From: Chitinophaga sp. Ak27
GTDB lineage: Bacteria; Bacteroidota; Bacteroidia; Chitinophagales; Chitinophagaceae
Direction: 5' to 3'
Assembly (NCBI RefSeq): GCF_012726295.1
Contig: NZ_JABAOB010000003.1
Span: 682,001 to 746,000 of the forward strand
Length of the DNA stretch: 64,000 bases
Both the position numbers and the translations under genes were made by a program. Positions 1 to 9,300 of the stretch are shown piece by piece. The notes beneath the pieces were generated by a model. The model made no database searches and had not been told where the DNA came from. It saw only the letters and a list, made by a program, of their open reading frames with translations. Every line of letters begins with the position of its first letter. Within the stretch, counting starts at the first letter, position 1.

Positions 1-480
1 GCCAATGAGATAGGCCTGGGTAACGAAGCACTGGATGTATTGCATCAAATTCGCCAGCGTGCGGGTATTATTCCGGGCAACGGTGGTAACTACGGTATAA
101 CCGCTGCATCAACCACCGAGATACGAAGTGCTATCATGGCTGAGCGGTTTATTGAATTTGCCTTTGAAGGAAAACGTTCAGGTGATTTGAGACGTTGGAA
201 AAGATATGATCTTTTAAATGCCATGGGTACGCGTAGTTCCATTTATATTGTGTTAAGGCCGGATAAAAAAGTTGCAAGTAATGAACTTATTCTCAATGAT
301 TCAACCAGGAATAAATTTTATGCGGCATACATTAACAGTTTAGATGGCGATGATAACTATAAATTCAAATACAATTTAAATCACTGGTTTTCAGCACTGA
401 ATCCAGGACAGATTTCACAATCAAAGAATATGCTACAGCAAAACAGCGAGTGGGGTGGCAGTTTTGATCCATTGCAATAG
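1..480 (+). CDS. SusD/RagB-family outer-membrane lipoprotein, C-terminal part
   Basis: The reading frame is open from base 1, so this is the 3' end of a gene that begins to the left of the window. About 159 residues are visible. They contain the usual SusD C-terminal signature: an ALDVLHQIRQRAG segment, followed by a helix with IMAERFIEFAFEGKRSGDLRRWKRYD, close to the 'ERRxELAFEGxRxxDLRRW' pattern of the family (residues split here only to show the match), and a C-terminal loop region. SusD proteins are surface glycan-binding lipoproteins that form the lid of a SusC TonB-dependent transporter. The downstream GH97 gene suggests an alpha-linked sugar PUL, but the partner SusC is outside the window, so the substrate cannot be set. 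Confidence 0.85.
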   Translation, partial: ANEIGLGNEALDVLHQIRQRAGIIPGNGGNYGITAASTTEIRSAIMAERFIEFAFEGKRSGDLRRWKRYDLLNAMGTRSSIYIVLRPDKKVASNELILNDSTRNKFYAAYINSLDGDDNYKFKYNLNHWFSALNPGQISQSKNMLQQNSEWGGSFDPLQ

Positions 481-504
481 GTGATCCAGCGCGTATATCA
501 CATT

Positions 505-537
505 GAAGAAGGCCGGTAAATATTACTGGCCTTCTTC
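505..537 (+). terminator. Rho-independent-type terminator after susD
   Basis: A perfect 10-bp stem GAAGAAGGCC (505-514) / GGCCTTCTTC (528-537), extended by a few further pairs toward the loop, followed by a T-rich TTGTTTG. It lies 25 bp after the SusD stop and separates that PUL end from the GH97 gene. Confidence 0.8.
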
Positions 538-633
538 TTGTTTGTAATACAGTATCTTTGACTTTTGACATGGTGTGTTTCAATCTAACGATCCGTAAGT
601 TTGCATCTTCATTTAAATAACCTAAAGCGATTT

Positions 634-2592
634 ATGAGTAAATTAAGAGTCATTCTGTTTACATTACTATCTTTGGCTATTACAGTTCGTGCACAGGAGA
701 AGCAGATTGCCTTGCAATCTCCTAACGGAACCATCCAGGTTTTTGTGACACTTTCAGATAAGATTTATTATGCTGTTGCCATCAACAAGGATACCCTGCT
801 GCAGAAAAATTATCTGGGTTTAACGTTGAAAGATGCAGGTACACTTGGAGAATTCCCTAAGTTACTGAGCGTAAAAAAGGGCAAGGGAACGGGCGTCCTA
901 AAACCAGACGTGCCTTTAAAATTCTCGCTGGTCAGCAATTACTATAATTCCCTGGTATTAAACTTTAAGGGCGATTATTCAGTAGAATTCCGGGCATTTG
1001 ATGAGGGAGTTGCCTATCGTTTTTTAACACGTAAAAAAGGGCAGGTGGATGTTTTGAACGAGGCGTTTGCCGTGAATTTCCCCGGGGATTACTTGCTTCA
1101 CGTACAGCAGCCAGGAAGTTTTAAAACCGCTTATGAAGAATTTTATAGCCAGGTGAATTCAAAGGATTGGAAGGCCACAGACAAGATGTCGAATTTACCG
1201 ATGCTTATTGATACCAGGAAACCATATAAGATCCTGATCAGCGAATCGGATCTTTCTGACTATCCGTGCATGTTCCTTAAAGGCGCAGGGAATAACGGTA
1301 TTATATCTGTTTTTCCAAAAGCCCCCCTGGAATTTGGTGAAGATGGAGACCGGAGTCAGAAAATCCTGAAGGAAGCCGATTATATCGCCAGAACAGCGGG
1401 TACCAGGAGTTTTCCGTGGAGATATTTTGTCATTACGTCCAGCGACAAGCAATTGATAGAGAATACAATGACACTTAAACTTGCTCCTGCATCGCAGGTT
1501 AAAGATCCGGGTTGGATTAAGCCCGGGCAAGTGAGTTGGGAATGGTGGAATGATGCTGCTCCTTATGGCCCGGATGTGAATTTCGTATCTGGATATAATC
1601 TCGAAACTTATAAATACTATATAGATTTTGCTGCCAGATTTGGATTAAAATACATACTGATGGATGAAGGCTGGGCTATGAGTACAAGAGATCCTTTTAC
1701 GCCTAATTCAAAGGTTGACGTTCACGAACTGATTCGCTACGGAAAAGAAAAAGGAGTGGGTATTTTATTGTGGTTACCCTGGCTTACCGTTCATGACCAT
1801 ATGGATTTGTTTAAGACTTTCCAGCAATGGGGTATTAAGGGTGTAAAGATTGATTTTATGGACAGGAGTGATCAGTGGATGGTTAATTTTTATGAGAAAG
1901 TTGCTGAAGAAGCTGCAAAGTATCAATTGTTAGTTGACTTTCATGGTGCTTTTAAGCCGGCAGGGTTGGAATATAAATATCCAAATGTAATCTCGTATGA
2001 GGGAGTCAGGGGGATGGAACAGATGGGAGGAGCGCTTCCCGGCAATAGTCTATATTTACCTTTTATGAGGAACGCCGTTGGTCCAATGGATTATACCCCG
2101 GGAGCCATGCTCAGTATGCAGCCGGAAGTATATAAGGCTGAGCGGCCTAATGCGGCAAGTATCGGGACCCGCGTTTATCAAATGGCTTTATATGTTGTAT
2201 TTGAAAGTGGCCTGCAGATGCTTGCAGATAACCCGACTTTATATTACAGGAATCAGGAGTGTACGGAGTTCATTACGCAAGTCCCTACCACGTGGGATGA
2301 AACAAAGGCGTTGGAAGCTGAAGCTGGCGTAGTTGCGGTAGTAGCCAAACGTAAAGGGCAAACATGGTTTATTGGTGGTATTACGAATGGGAAAGAGAAG
2401 GAACGAAACATGGAGTTGAACTTTGATTTCCTGGAAAAAGGGAAGACTTATACAATGACCTATTTTGAAGATGGTATTAACGCCGACCGTCAGGCCATGG
2501 ACTATAGAAAGAAGATGGTACAAGTTAAGTATGGCGATCATTTTAAGTTAAAAATGGCCAGAAATGGCGGGTTTGCTGCCATTATCAAATAA
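634..2592 (+). CDS. Glycoside hydrolase family 97 (alpha-glucosidase/alpha-galactosidase type)
   Basis: A secreted exo-acting alpha-glycosidase of about 652 residues, the normal size for GH97. The start chosen is the ATG at 634; a TTG at 601 is in frame but the ATG gives a clean signal peptide (MSKLRVILFTLLSLAITVRAQ). An N-terminal beta-sandwich (SPNGTIQVFVTLSDKIYY) precedes a TIM barrel with the GH97 blocks VSWEWWNDAAPYG, YILMDEGWA and GVKIDFMDRSDQWM, then DFHGAFKPAGLEYKYPN and YEGVRGMEQ. The Asp in KIDFMDR is where retaining GH97 enzymes carry their nucleophile (inverting SusB-type enzymes have Gly there), so a retaining mechanism is inferred. Alpha-glucoside and alpha-galactoside specificity cannot be told apart here. 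It may belong to the PUL to its left although a strong terminator lies between; a TATCTTTG -7-like box is at 553-560. Confidence 0.93.
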   Translation: MSKLRVILFTLLSLAITVRAQEKQIALQSPNGTIQVFVTLSDKIYYAVAINKDTLLQKNYLGLTLKDAGTLGEFPKLLSVKKGKGTGVLKPDVPLKFSLVSNYYNSLVLNFKGDYSVEFRAFDEGVAYRFLTRKKGQVDVLNEAFAVNFPGDYLLHVQQPGSFKTAYEEFYSQVNSKDWKATDKMSNLPMLIDTRKPYKILISESDLSDYPCMFLKGAGNNGIISVFPKAPLEFGEDGDRSQKILKEADYIARTAGTRSFPWRYFVITSSDKQLIENTMTLKLAPASQVKDPGWIKPGQVSWEWWNDAAPYGPDVNFVSGYNLETYKYYIDFAARFGLKYILMDEGWAMSTRDPFTPNSKVDVHELIRYGKEKGVGILLWLPWLTVHDHMDLFKTFQQWGIKGVKIDFMDRSDQWMVNFYEKVAEEAAKYQLLVDFHGAFKPAGLEYKYPNVISYEGVRGMEQMGGALPGNSLYLPFMRNAVGPMDYTPGAMLSMQPEVYKAERPNAASIGTRVYQMALYVVFESGLQMLADNPTLYYRNQECTEFITQVPTTWDETKALEAEAGVVAVVAKRKGQTWFIGGITNGKEKERNMELNFDFLEKGKTYTMTYFEDGINADRQAMDYRKKMVQVKYGDHFKLKMARNGGFAAIIK

Positions 2593-2631
2593 GGTGGTAC
2601 TACACCGGGCTGAATTAAATAACGACTTAAG

Positions 2632-2656
2632 GGAGCTGTCTGAAAAGGACAGCTCC
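2632..2656 (+). terminator. Stem-loop downstream of GH97
   Basis: Perfect 9-bp stem GGAGCTGTC (2632-2640) / GACAGCTCC (2648-2656) with a 7-nt loop, 40 bp after the GH97 stop. There is no T-run directly after it, so it may be an mRNA 3'-end stabiliser rather than a full terminator. Confidence 0.45.
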
Positions 2657-2685
2657 GTGAGGTCCCTCCCACCTGCATAAAGCAA

Positions 2686-2717
2686 AAAAGCCACACCTTT
2701 TTTAAGATGTGACTTTT
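2686..2717. terminator. Terminator-like hairpin, bidirectional
   Basis: AAAAGCCACACCTT pairs with AAGATGTGACTTTT around a TTTT loop, with two mismatches. A-rich and T-rich flanks let it act in either direction: at the end of GH97 on the plus strand, or behind the tRNA-like sequence at 2721-2750 on the minus strand. Confidence 0.5.
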
Positions 2718-2720
2718 ATT

Positions 2721-2750
2721 TGCGGCGTGGAGGGGACAATGATCGAACCA
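2721..2750 (-). other. tRNA/tmRNA 3'-end-like relic
   Basis: Read on the minus strand this 30-nt stretch is TGGTTCGATC followed by a CCCC-containing acceptor-like arm, and then a terminator-like hairpin, the same order as at the real tRNA-Asp at 4096-4169. The base after the TTCGATC loop is A where a T-arm needs C, and no D-arm or anticodon arm can be folded upstream. It could be a decayed tRNA end or old integration scar; chance resemblance is possible. Confidence 0.3.
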
Positions 2751-3215
2751 GTTATTGGATGATCTAATTGAAATACAGTATTTTATAAGAGACGAACTTC
2801 TTTTAAGAAATCTGTAGGCCTTCCATGGGTGAAATAATTTTAACGCATAAACCTAAATTTTCCACTTAAATTGTTTTTGGAATGGATAATAAATTGATAC
2901 AAGAAGAACAAGAGCCAGAGAGAAATAAAAGAGTGTAATATTTCCTCATCCTCGAATTGATACTACAACCCGGCTTAAAGATGCTAAATCATAACATGTC
3001 CAAATAAATATTCTTCAGCCATTTTAAGCTGCTTTTCGCGCAGGTTATGTGCTAATGCTAATAATCCAATCCCTATAAATTAATCCTGTAATACTCAATT
3101 TATTGCTCTAACTTTAACAAGGTTGCATTTGGCTTCTTCTGATTAAGTTTGGGTTTATTTTTCTTCCTCATGCCCTGTTTTTCAGGAGTATGAATATTTA
3201 ATTAAAATTATATTT

Positions 3216-3524
3216 GTGAATATTTTTGTAGGTAATATAAGTGACAGAACAACTGAAGTTGAGATATGGTCTTTATTTGACCCATATGGAGTTGTATATA
3301 GTATTAATGTGGCTTATGATAAGTACAGTGGCCGTTCTAAAGGTTTTGCATTCGTTGAAATGCCAGACGATTCCAATGCAGTACTGGCAATTAAGGAATT
3401 GAATAATTCAGTAGTTGCTGGCCAGAAAATAGTCGTGTATGAGGCTCGCCCAAAACCTGAAAGACCAGAGAATAATCGTTTCTCCAGATCCGGCCCAGGC
3501 ACTGGATTTAGACCCAGATACTAA
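3216..3524 (+). CDS. RRM-domain RNA-binding protein
   Basis: A 102-residue single RRM protein of the kind common in Bacteroidota and cyanobacteria, presumed to bind single-stranded RNA. RNP-2 is visible at the N-terminus (IFVGNI) and RNP-1 in the middle (KGFAFVEM, with the aromatic residues used for stacking on RNA). A short Arg/Pro/Gly-rich tail (RFSRSGPGTGFRPRY) follows the domain. The start is a GTG at 3216; no in-frame ATG exists upstream, because the nearby ATG at 3190 is followed by a stop after three codons. A TATATTTG box (3209-3216) overlaps the start codon, so the real 5' end is unclear. It stands alone, with non-coding DNA on both sides. Confidence 0.88.
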   Translation: MNIFVGNISDRTTEVEIWSLFDPYGVVYSINVAYDKYSGRSKGFAFVEMPDDSNAVLAIKELNNSVVAGQKIVVYEARPKPERPENNRFSRSGPGTGFRPRY

Positions 3525-4051
3525 TAGGTGGATATTTTAAAACGTCGATTACCTTTATCTGTTAAGAAAGCAGAAGAGCAAAGTCGCAAAATACGTTAAG
3601 TAGTTTGTGACTTTGTTTTTACGTTTCTATGTACGGGATAGCAGCAGCCCTAGCTTATTTTTCTAATTATCTCCTTAATAAACCATCCAGGATGGGATAT
3701 AGTAACAAGAGCAGTTGGTAGCTGCGTTTCGCCCATGAGGTGATGATGAAGATTTGTGTCATCGTGTTAGTTGTTTGAGATCGGAAACCTTAGCCTTTAC
3801 GAGTTCTTCGGTCTGCATGAATAGTGCATTGCTTCAAAAGAAACCCTATCGTTCTGTAGTTTCCAGAGGATCTCTGTGACCCATGATCAGATACACTTTT
3901 TCTAAATCTATTTTGGCTGCACATTACTGTTGGCAGGGGGTAGGGGTAAGAATCTGTAATTACAAGTATCTTAGTAAGTGATACTTAGCTTTAATAAGGT
4001 AACATAAAAAACGAGAGAGCATTAATCGGAACTCGACTAAATGCTCGACTT
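3525..4051. other. Non-coding interval
   Basis: About 530 bases between the RRM gene and the tRNA-Asp terminator. I see no ORF with family resemblance and no strong hairpin; a 5' UTR or small RNA cannot be excluded. Confidence 0.6.
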
Positions 4052-4082
4052 AAAATAAAAAACCCGCGACAAGCGCGGGTTT
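4052..4082 (-). terminator. Terminator of tRNA-Asp
   Basis: On the minus strand a 9-bp stem (AAACCCGCG / CGCGGGTTT, 4074-4082 with 4060-4068) is followed by TTTATTTT, a textbook intrinsic terminator just after the tRNA 3' end. Confidence 0.85.
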
Positions 4083-4095
4083 CTTCGAGATTTTG

Positions 4096-4169
4096 CGGAC
4101 CGGACGGGACTCGAACCCGCGACCTCCGCCGTGACAGGGCGGCATTCTAACCAACTGAACTACCGATCC
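4096..4169 (-). tRNA. tRNA-Asp (GTC)
   Basis: The minus strand folds as a full cloverleaf of 74 nt. Acceptor GGATCGG pairs with CCGGTCC (one G-T pair) and the discriminator is G. The D-arm contains AGTTGGTTAGA, the anticodon stem is CCGCC/GGCGG with loop CTGTCAC (anticodon GTC), and the T-arm carries GGTTCGAGTCC. The CCA end is not encoded, as is usual in this phylum. It has its own promoter and terminator and is a single-gene unit. Confidence 0.97.
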
Positions 4170-4217
4170 TTGCTACCCATCAGCATTTCAGCCCTTGGGT
4201 ATCCCCTTTCGGGGTTG

Positions 4218-4250
4218 CAAATATATAGATAATAATTTCAAATCACCAAA
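4218..4250 (-). promoter_or_regulatory. Promoter of tRNA-Asp, Bacteroidota type
   Basis: On the minus strand TTTG (4247-4250), 21 nt, then TATATTTG (4218-4225), which fits the TTTG/TAnnTTTG pattern of Bacteroidota primary-sigma promoters. The -7 box ends 48 nt before the tRNA; between them lies a CCCCGAAAGGGG hairpin, plausibly a leader processed off the transcript. Confidence 0.6.
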
Positions 4251-4711
4251 TATTTCTCTTTTCCATTATAACAGGGCATATTTAGAGCGCCAACAGTAAC
4301 TCGTCAATGATGATGACTTGTTGCTATAATTCCATCTGAAGGATTATTAACATAACAGGTATGTAGCACCTATGTTATGATATAAATTATTTTTTATCAC
4401 CTTAAAAATTATAAAATATCAACAAAGGACGCTCATATTCAAAAAGTAATTTTATATTGCTGTTATAATGACGAGAGGATGCCACTTATCTGCATACCAA
4501 CTGTCCACGTGTGAATATCAACCATAGAATAGCAGCAATTAATACCATTTAATTTTTTAGATCAATTATCACAGCGGTTTTTTAATACAGGGGTTAGCTA
4601 AATCGATTTTTAACAGGAGAGTGAACGGGTACACATCAACCAGGAATTGATAGAATTAATATCTACTTAATATTAGGCAAGTACATTTGCAGGGACTGTT
4701 ATATTCCATTT
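4251..4711. other. A+T-rich intergenic region upstream of PUL
   Basis: About 460 bases without an ORF. It is strongly A+T-rich and ends in a TACATTTG box (4682-4689, TAnnTTTG consensus) 22 nt before the sigma-factor ATG. I found no matching -33 TTTG at normal spacing. Confidence 0.5.
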
Positions 4712-5311
4712 ATGTCAGGGCAGAAGAAAATATCTTTCCATAATATATCCGGTACGTCGCAGCAGGCGGCATTTGAGGCATCCGTAGCGATTTACTGGAA
4801 TAAGCTGCTGGGCATTGCCGCAGCTAAGACCAACCCGCACGATGCATTTGACATTGTACAGGATGTGTTGTTATCATTATGGCAGAAGTGGGAGGAGGTT
4901 CCCAAGGATGAAACATTGGAATATTACCTGCTGAACGCACTTAAATTCCGGATATTTAAATATTACCGCACTAATGGCCGTTATCAGGCGCATCTGAAAA
5001 AACTGGAAGTATTGCTCAACGATACCCTGGAAACACCGGATGCCCTGGCACAGGAAAACCTGCATGGGCTTAAAGAAACAATTATGGAAGAAGCACTGGA
5101 AGTGCTTTCTCCCAGCCAGCGGCAACTATTTGTATTACGGGTAAAATATCATTACTCTTATCAGAAGATAGCACAACAACTCAGCATCGACCCCGGCTCT
5201 GCCAGGGTTTTATACAGCCGTGCGCTCAAACAGGTAAAGGCGCATATTAAGGCCAATCCTGCCCTGACAGCTTCATTAGTAACCTCTTTTGTATTGGTTA
5301 CAATTCCTTAA
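4712..5311 (+). CDS. RNA polymerase ECF sigma factor (PUL-associated)
   Basis: A 199-residue ECF sigma factor. Region 2 is recognisable by AFDIVQDVLLSLWQKWEEV and a following YYLLNALKFRIFKYYR segment; region 4 by LSPSQRQLFVLRVKYHYSYQKIAQQLSI, the helix-turn-helix for the -35 box. The C-terminus is a hydrophobic stretch (LTASLVTSFVLVTIP) after the last helix. It heads the unit sigma, FecR, SusC, SusD, the arrangement in which a loaded SusC signals through FecR to release the sigma factor and switch on the same locus. The stop is followed after 48 nt by fecR. Confidence 0.92.
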   Translation: MSGQKKISFHNISGTSQQAAFEASVAIYWNKLLGIAAAKTNPHDAFDIVQDVLLSLWQKWEEVPKDETLEYYLLNALKFRIFKYYRTNGRYQAHLKKLEVLLNDTLETPDALAQENLHGLKETIMEEALEVLSPSQRQLFVLRVKYHYSYQKIAQQLSIDPGSARVLYSRALKQVKAHIKANPALTASLVTSFVLVTIP

Positions 5312-5359
5312 CATACCGCTTAGTTAACATTTTTTGATCTCCGGGTATTCAACTCTGAG

Positions 5360-6319
5360 ATGGCACCAAAAAATTATCCCAGGGCCCAGGCCCTTTTAAA
5401 GAAATTTTATGAAGGGAAATGTACTCCCGAAGAACTGGCCTTATTAGACAGCTGGTACGATGGGCTGGGCGATATGCCGGAAGATATCCTGCCGGCAGAT
5501 GCCAGCCATTACCAGCAACAGTTCCTGGAAAATTTCCGCAATAGCTTGCCCTCTGCCAGGATCGCCTGGTGGAAACAGCCGGTGGTTAAATGGGCCGCCG
5601 CTGCCAGTATAATATTAATGGTTGGCGCCGGGTATCTCTGGAAAAAAACAACAGCGCATACCTCCCAGTTGGCCTGGCATTATAATATGGTGACCAATGA
5701 AACCAATGTAGCTAAACTGGTAGTATTACCGGATAGTTCACATATATGGCTCAACACCGCCGCTACCCTGCGTTGGAGATCTGATTTCAATCAGCAGAAC
5801 CGTAGCGTACAACTCACCGGAGAAGGCTTCTTTGATGTACAGGGGCAAACCGGGAAACCTTTTGTTATTCACACCCGCGACCTGGCCATCCAGGTATTGG
5901 GTACCCAATTCAACGTGGAAGCCTATGCGGCCGAAGGAATCAGCCGCGTATCGCTGGTAAAAGGAAAAGTAAAGGTACAGGCACGTAAATCCGATGCAAC
6001 TGCAGCGGTACTAAAGCCAGGTACTACAGCCACTTATTTTAATGAAGACAAAGTACTGGGTGTGGCCTCTACCCCGGTAACTGATGTTGCTGCCTGGAGA
6101 AATGGCGCCTTCAACGCTATTGACCTTCCTTTCAAAGACGCGGTCACCCGCCTCTGTGCCGATTATGGCTACAGCGTGAAATGGGAAAATACCCAGGGCA
6201 TCGACAAATACATTTCTGCCAGCTTTAAAAAGGAAAGCTTCGGGAAAATGCTCAACAACCTATGTTATATCAGTCGTAAACAATACCGTATTTCCAACAG
6301 ACAGGTTACCATTTTTTAA
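5360..6319 (+). CDS. FecR-family anti-sigma factor
   Basis: A 319-residue inner-membrane regulator. The cytoplasmic N-terminus (about 1-75) binds the sigma factor. A single membrane segment follows near residues 76-90 (WAAAASIILMVGAGYLW). The periplasmic FecR domain has typical blocks LPDSSHIWLNTAATLRW, LTGEGFFDVQ, PFVIHTRDLAIQVLGTQFNVEAY and VKGKVKV. The DUF4974-type C-terminus (FKDAVTRLCADYGYSV to the end) is the part thought to contact the STN domain of the partner SusC. It sits between the sigma factor and susC and should transduce the signal for glycan binding. Confidence 0.93.
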   Translation: MAPKNYPRAQALLKKFYEGKCTPEELALLDSWYDGLGDMPEDILPADASHYQQQFLENFRNSLPSARIAWWKQPVVKWAAAASIILMVGAGYLWKKTTAHTSQLAWHYNMVTNETNVAKLVVLPDSSHIWLNTAATLRWRSDFNQQNRSVQLTGEGFFDVQGQTGKPFVIHTRDLAIQVLGTQFNVEAYAAEGISRVSLVKGKVKVQARKSDATAAVLKPGTTATYFNEDKVLGVASTPVTDVAAWRNGAFNAIDLPFKDAVTRLCADYGYSVKWENTQGIDKYISASFKKESFGKMLNNLCYISRKQYRISNRQVTIF

Positions 6320-6351
6320 AAAAGCGTGATCACTCCTGAAACAATCAAATC

Positions 6352-9300
6352 ATGAAAATGAAATTTACCACTGCAGATCAGCACACCCGTGGCGGCGGGC
6401 CTGCTGTATCCCGGCTCAAACAATTCCTCCTGGTAGGATGTGCATTATTGCCTGCTACCATGGGATTTGCCCGGCAAAATGCATTGAATGAAAAAGTGAA
6501 ACTGGATATCTCCAGGGCTTCCCTTTCCCAGGTGCTAGCTGCGCTAGGCTCACAAAGCAGCTTTACTTTCAACTATGTAAAGCAGGACTTCGACAAGATT
6601 ATTGTCAACGACTTCAAGCCTGATAACATCACGTTGAATGAAGCCCTGAACCTGCTCCGGAACAAATCCGGCATCGAATACAGTGTGAGCGATAAAGCCA
6701 TCCTGTTGAGAAAAGCTGAAAAAGATGGTGGAACAAAAAGTACGCAGGCCGTCACCACACGCAAAATTTCTGGTAGAATTACTACAGAGAATAAAGAACC
6801 TATTCCTGGCGTTTCTGTTTGGGTAAAAGGAACTAAGATCAGAACGGTTACCGATGCCGATGGAAAATATGAAGTAACGGTAGATAATGATAAAGCAGTG
6901 CTGAACTTCAGCTCTGTAGGATATGAAATGACTGAAGTGGCGGTTGGTACTTCCGATGTACTCAATGCAGTCATGAAAATCAGCAGCAGCGGCCTCAATG
7001 AGGTAGTGGTTGTAGGTTATGGTACTGCCAAAAAAGGTGACCTCTCCGCCGCCGTATCTGTTATTTCAGATATGAAAAAGCTGAAAGAACGCCCGGTAAT
7101 GGATGTACCTAATATGTTACAGGGACAAGTGCCAGGCGTAACAGTTACCAGCAATGGCGGGCATACCAGCAATGCGAATAACATCGTTATCCGCGGGGTG
7201 GGATCCAAAAATGGGGAAAACGTATTGTACGTAGTAGATGGTGTACCCGGTGCACCTTTCAACCCGGCCGATGTTGAATCTGTAACAGTACTGAAAGATG
7301 CAGCTTCCGCAGCTATTTACGGTGCGTTTGCCGGTTCTGCTGGCGTTATCCTCATCACTACCCGCCAGGCCAGCAAAGGAATGCCTTCCGTGCAATACAC
7401 TGGTTTTGTAGGTGCAAAAAATGCATGGCGCACTTTACAATCACTCACGGCAGAGGAAGAAGCCAAGGTATCTAACCTGGCACAAACTACCGCCGGTAAC
7501 CAGCCTTTGGAAGGATGGGATCCCGCTAAAAATCCATATGGCGCCGTAACACGTACCGACTGGATGAGTGAAATTTTCCGCACCGGTATCGTACAAAGAC
7601 ATAACATCAGCGTAAACGCCGGTACCGATAAATTTTCTACCCTCTTCCAGGCCCGTTACGAAAACGAAGAAGGTACCCTGTTAAATACCTACAATAAAAA
7701 TATTTCCTTAAGATTAAATGCCAACTACCAGTTTAACAAGCATGTGAAACTGCGCCAGGACATCTTCTGGAATAATAATGATAACAGAGATGCCGAAACT
7801 GCCAGCGGTTACACCGGTGTAATCACTTCCGCGATCTATATGCCCCGCTCTGCCACCCCTTACTATGCAGACGGAACATTTGGTGGCGTAGGCCCAAGAG
7901 ATGGCGCTTACAATGGTATCTACGGCGACGTGGTAAACCCGGTAGCTACCCTGCTCAGAAACAGACCTTATAACAAGAGAAATGATCTGCAGTCAGTTAC
8001 TGAATTAACCATTTCAGACATCATCCCGGGGTTGACTTATATCAACCGCTTTTCTTATCGCCAGCAAAATGGATTCTGGAAAAGTTTTACACCAAAAAGA
8101 ACAGAACCTGGAAAGCCTAACAATCAAAACCAGTTAGATTATTCTGCCGATAAGAATTATAACTGGATCTGGGAAAATACCCTGAACTATAATAAGCTGA
8201 TCAAACGCCATAGTATTGGCGCCATGGTATCCATGACCGCCCAGGAAAATGCACACCGTAATTTTACCGCTTCCGCTATGGGCTTCGAAAATGAAGCTGA
8301 CTGGGCACAGTTCTTTACCAATGCCAGCATTTTTGACCGTACCTTCCCTTCTGACGAAGAATGGAAAGACAGGAACGTTTCTTATGTAGGTAGACTCTCC
8401 TATAGCTGGGCCGACCGCTATTTCGTTACTGGAAGCTACCGGTATGATGTAGCCGGTAGGTTAACAGAAGGATACCGCGGTAAAGGATTTCCCGGTTTAA
8501 CAGCCGCCTGGAAAATCAGCTCTGAACCTTTCTTTAACGTGAAAGGAGTGGACCTCTTGAAAGTAAGGGCCAGCTGGGGTAGAATAGGTAATATTGGTTC
8601 TCTGCCTTACTACTACGGTTACGCCAAACTTAATCCTGATTATACTTACCAGATCGGGAATGGAGCACCACGCGTAAACTCACTGGCAATAGCCAATGCT
8701 TTTAATCCTACTCTTTCGTGGGAAACTTCTCAACAAACAGACATTGGTATCGATATCGCCTTGCTGAAACAACGTTTGAACATTACTGCCGATTACTTTG
8801 ATAAACTGACCTACGACCTGATTAAACAACAAAACCTGGGATGGACCAACACATTTGGTCAGGGAGCTCCTTACATCAACCAGGGTAAAATCAGCAACAA
8901 AGGCTTCGAAGTAGCCGTTAACTGGCATGACAATATCGGCGCTGTAGGATACAACATCGGTGGTAATATTGCTACTTTAAAGAACAGGGTAACCTACATA
9001 GATGGTAATCCCAACTCTGCTTCCGTAGATAATGGCAACGCATACCGCGATGTATTAAGACCTTTCAGCTATACAGTAGGTCAGCCTATCAACGCTTACT
9101 GGTTGGTGAAAACTGCCGGTATATTCCAATCTGATGACGAAGCAAAGGCTTACACTGATAAGACTGGTAAGATGATCCAGCCAAATGCAAAAGCTGGTGA
9201 CCTGAAATTCGTAGATCAAAACGGTGATGGCGTTATCAATGATGCGGACCGTGTTTATATGGGCAGTGCTTTCCCTAAACTCACCTACGGTTTTACCGCT

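Larger units (their letters stand above)
2593..3215. other. Non-coding interval with hairpins
   Basis: No credible gene on either strand in about 620 bases. It holds two hairpins after GH97 (2632-2656 and 2686-2717), a tRNA 3'-end-like stretch on the minus strand (2721-2750), and then A+T-rich sequence without an ORF of note up to the RRM gene. Confidence 0.7.

Noticed and set aside
4712..4744. A full promoter for the first PUL sigma factor
   Set aside because: TACATTTG at 4682-4689 is a good -7 box but no TTG-type -33 element lies at usual spacing, so only the box is reported within the intergenic entry.
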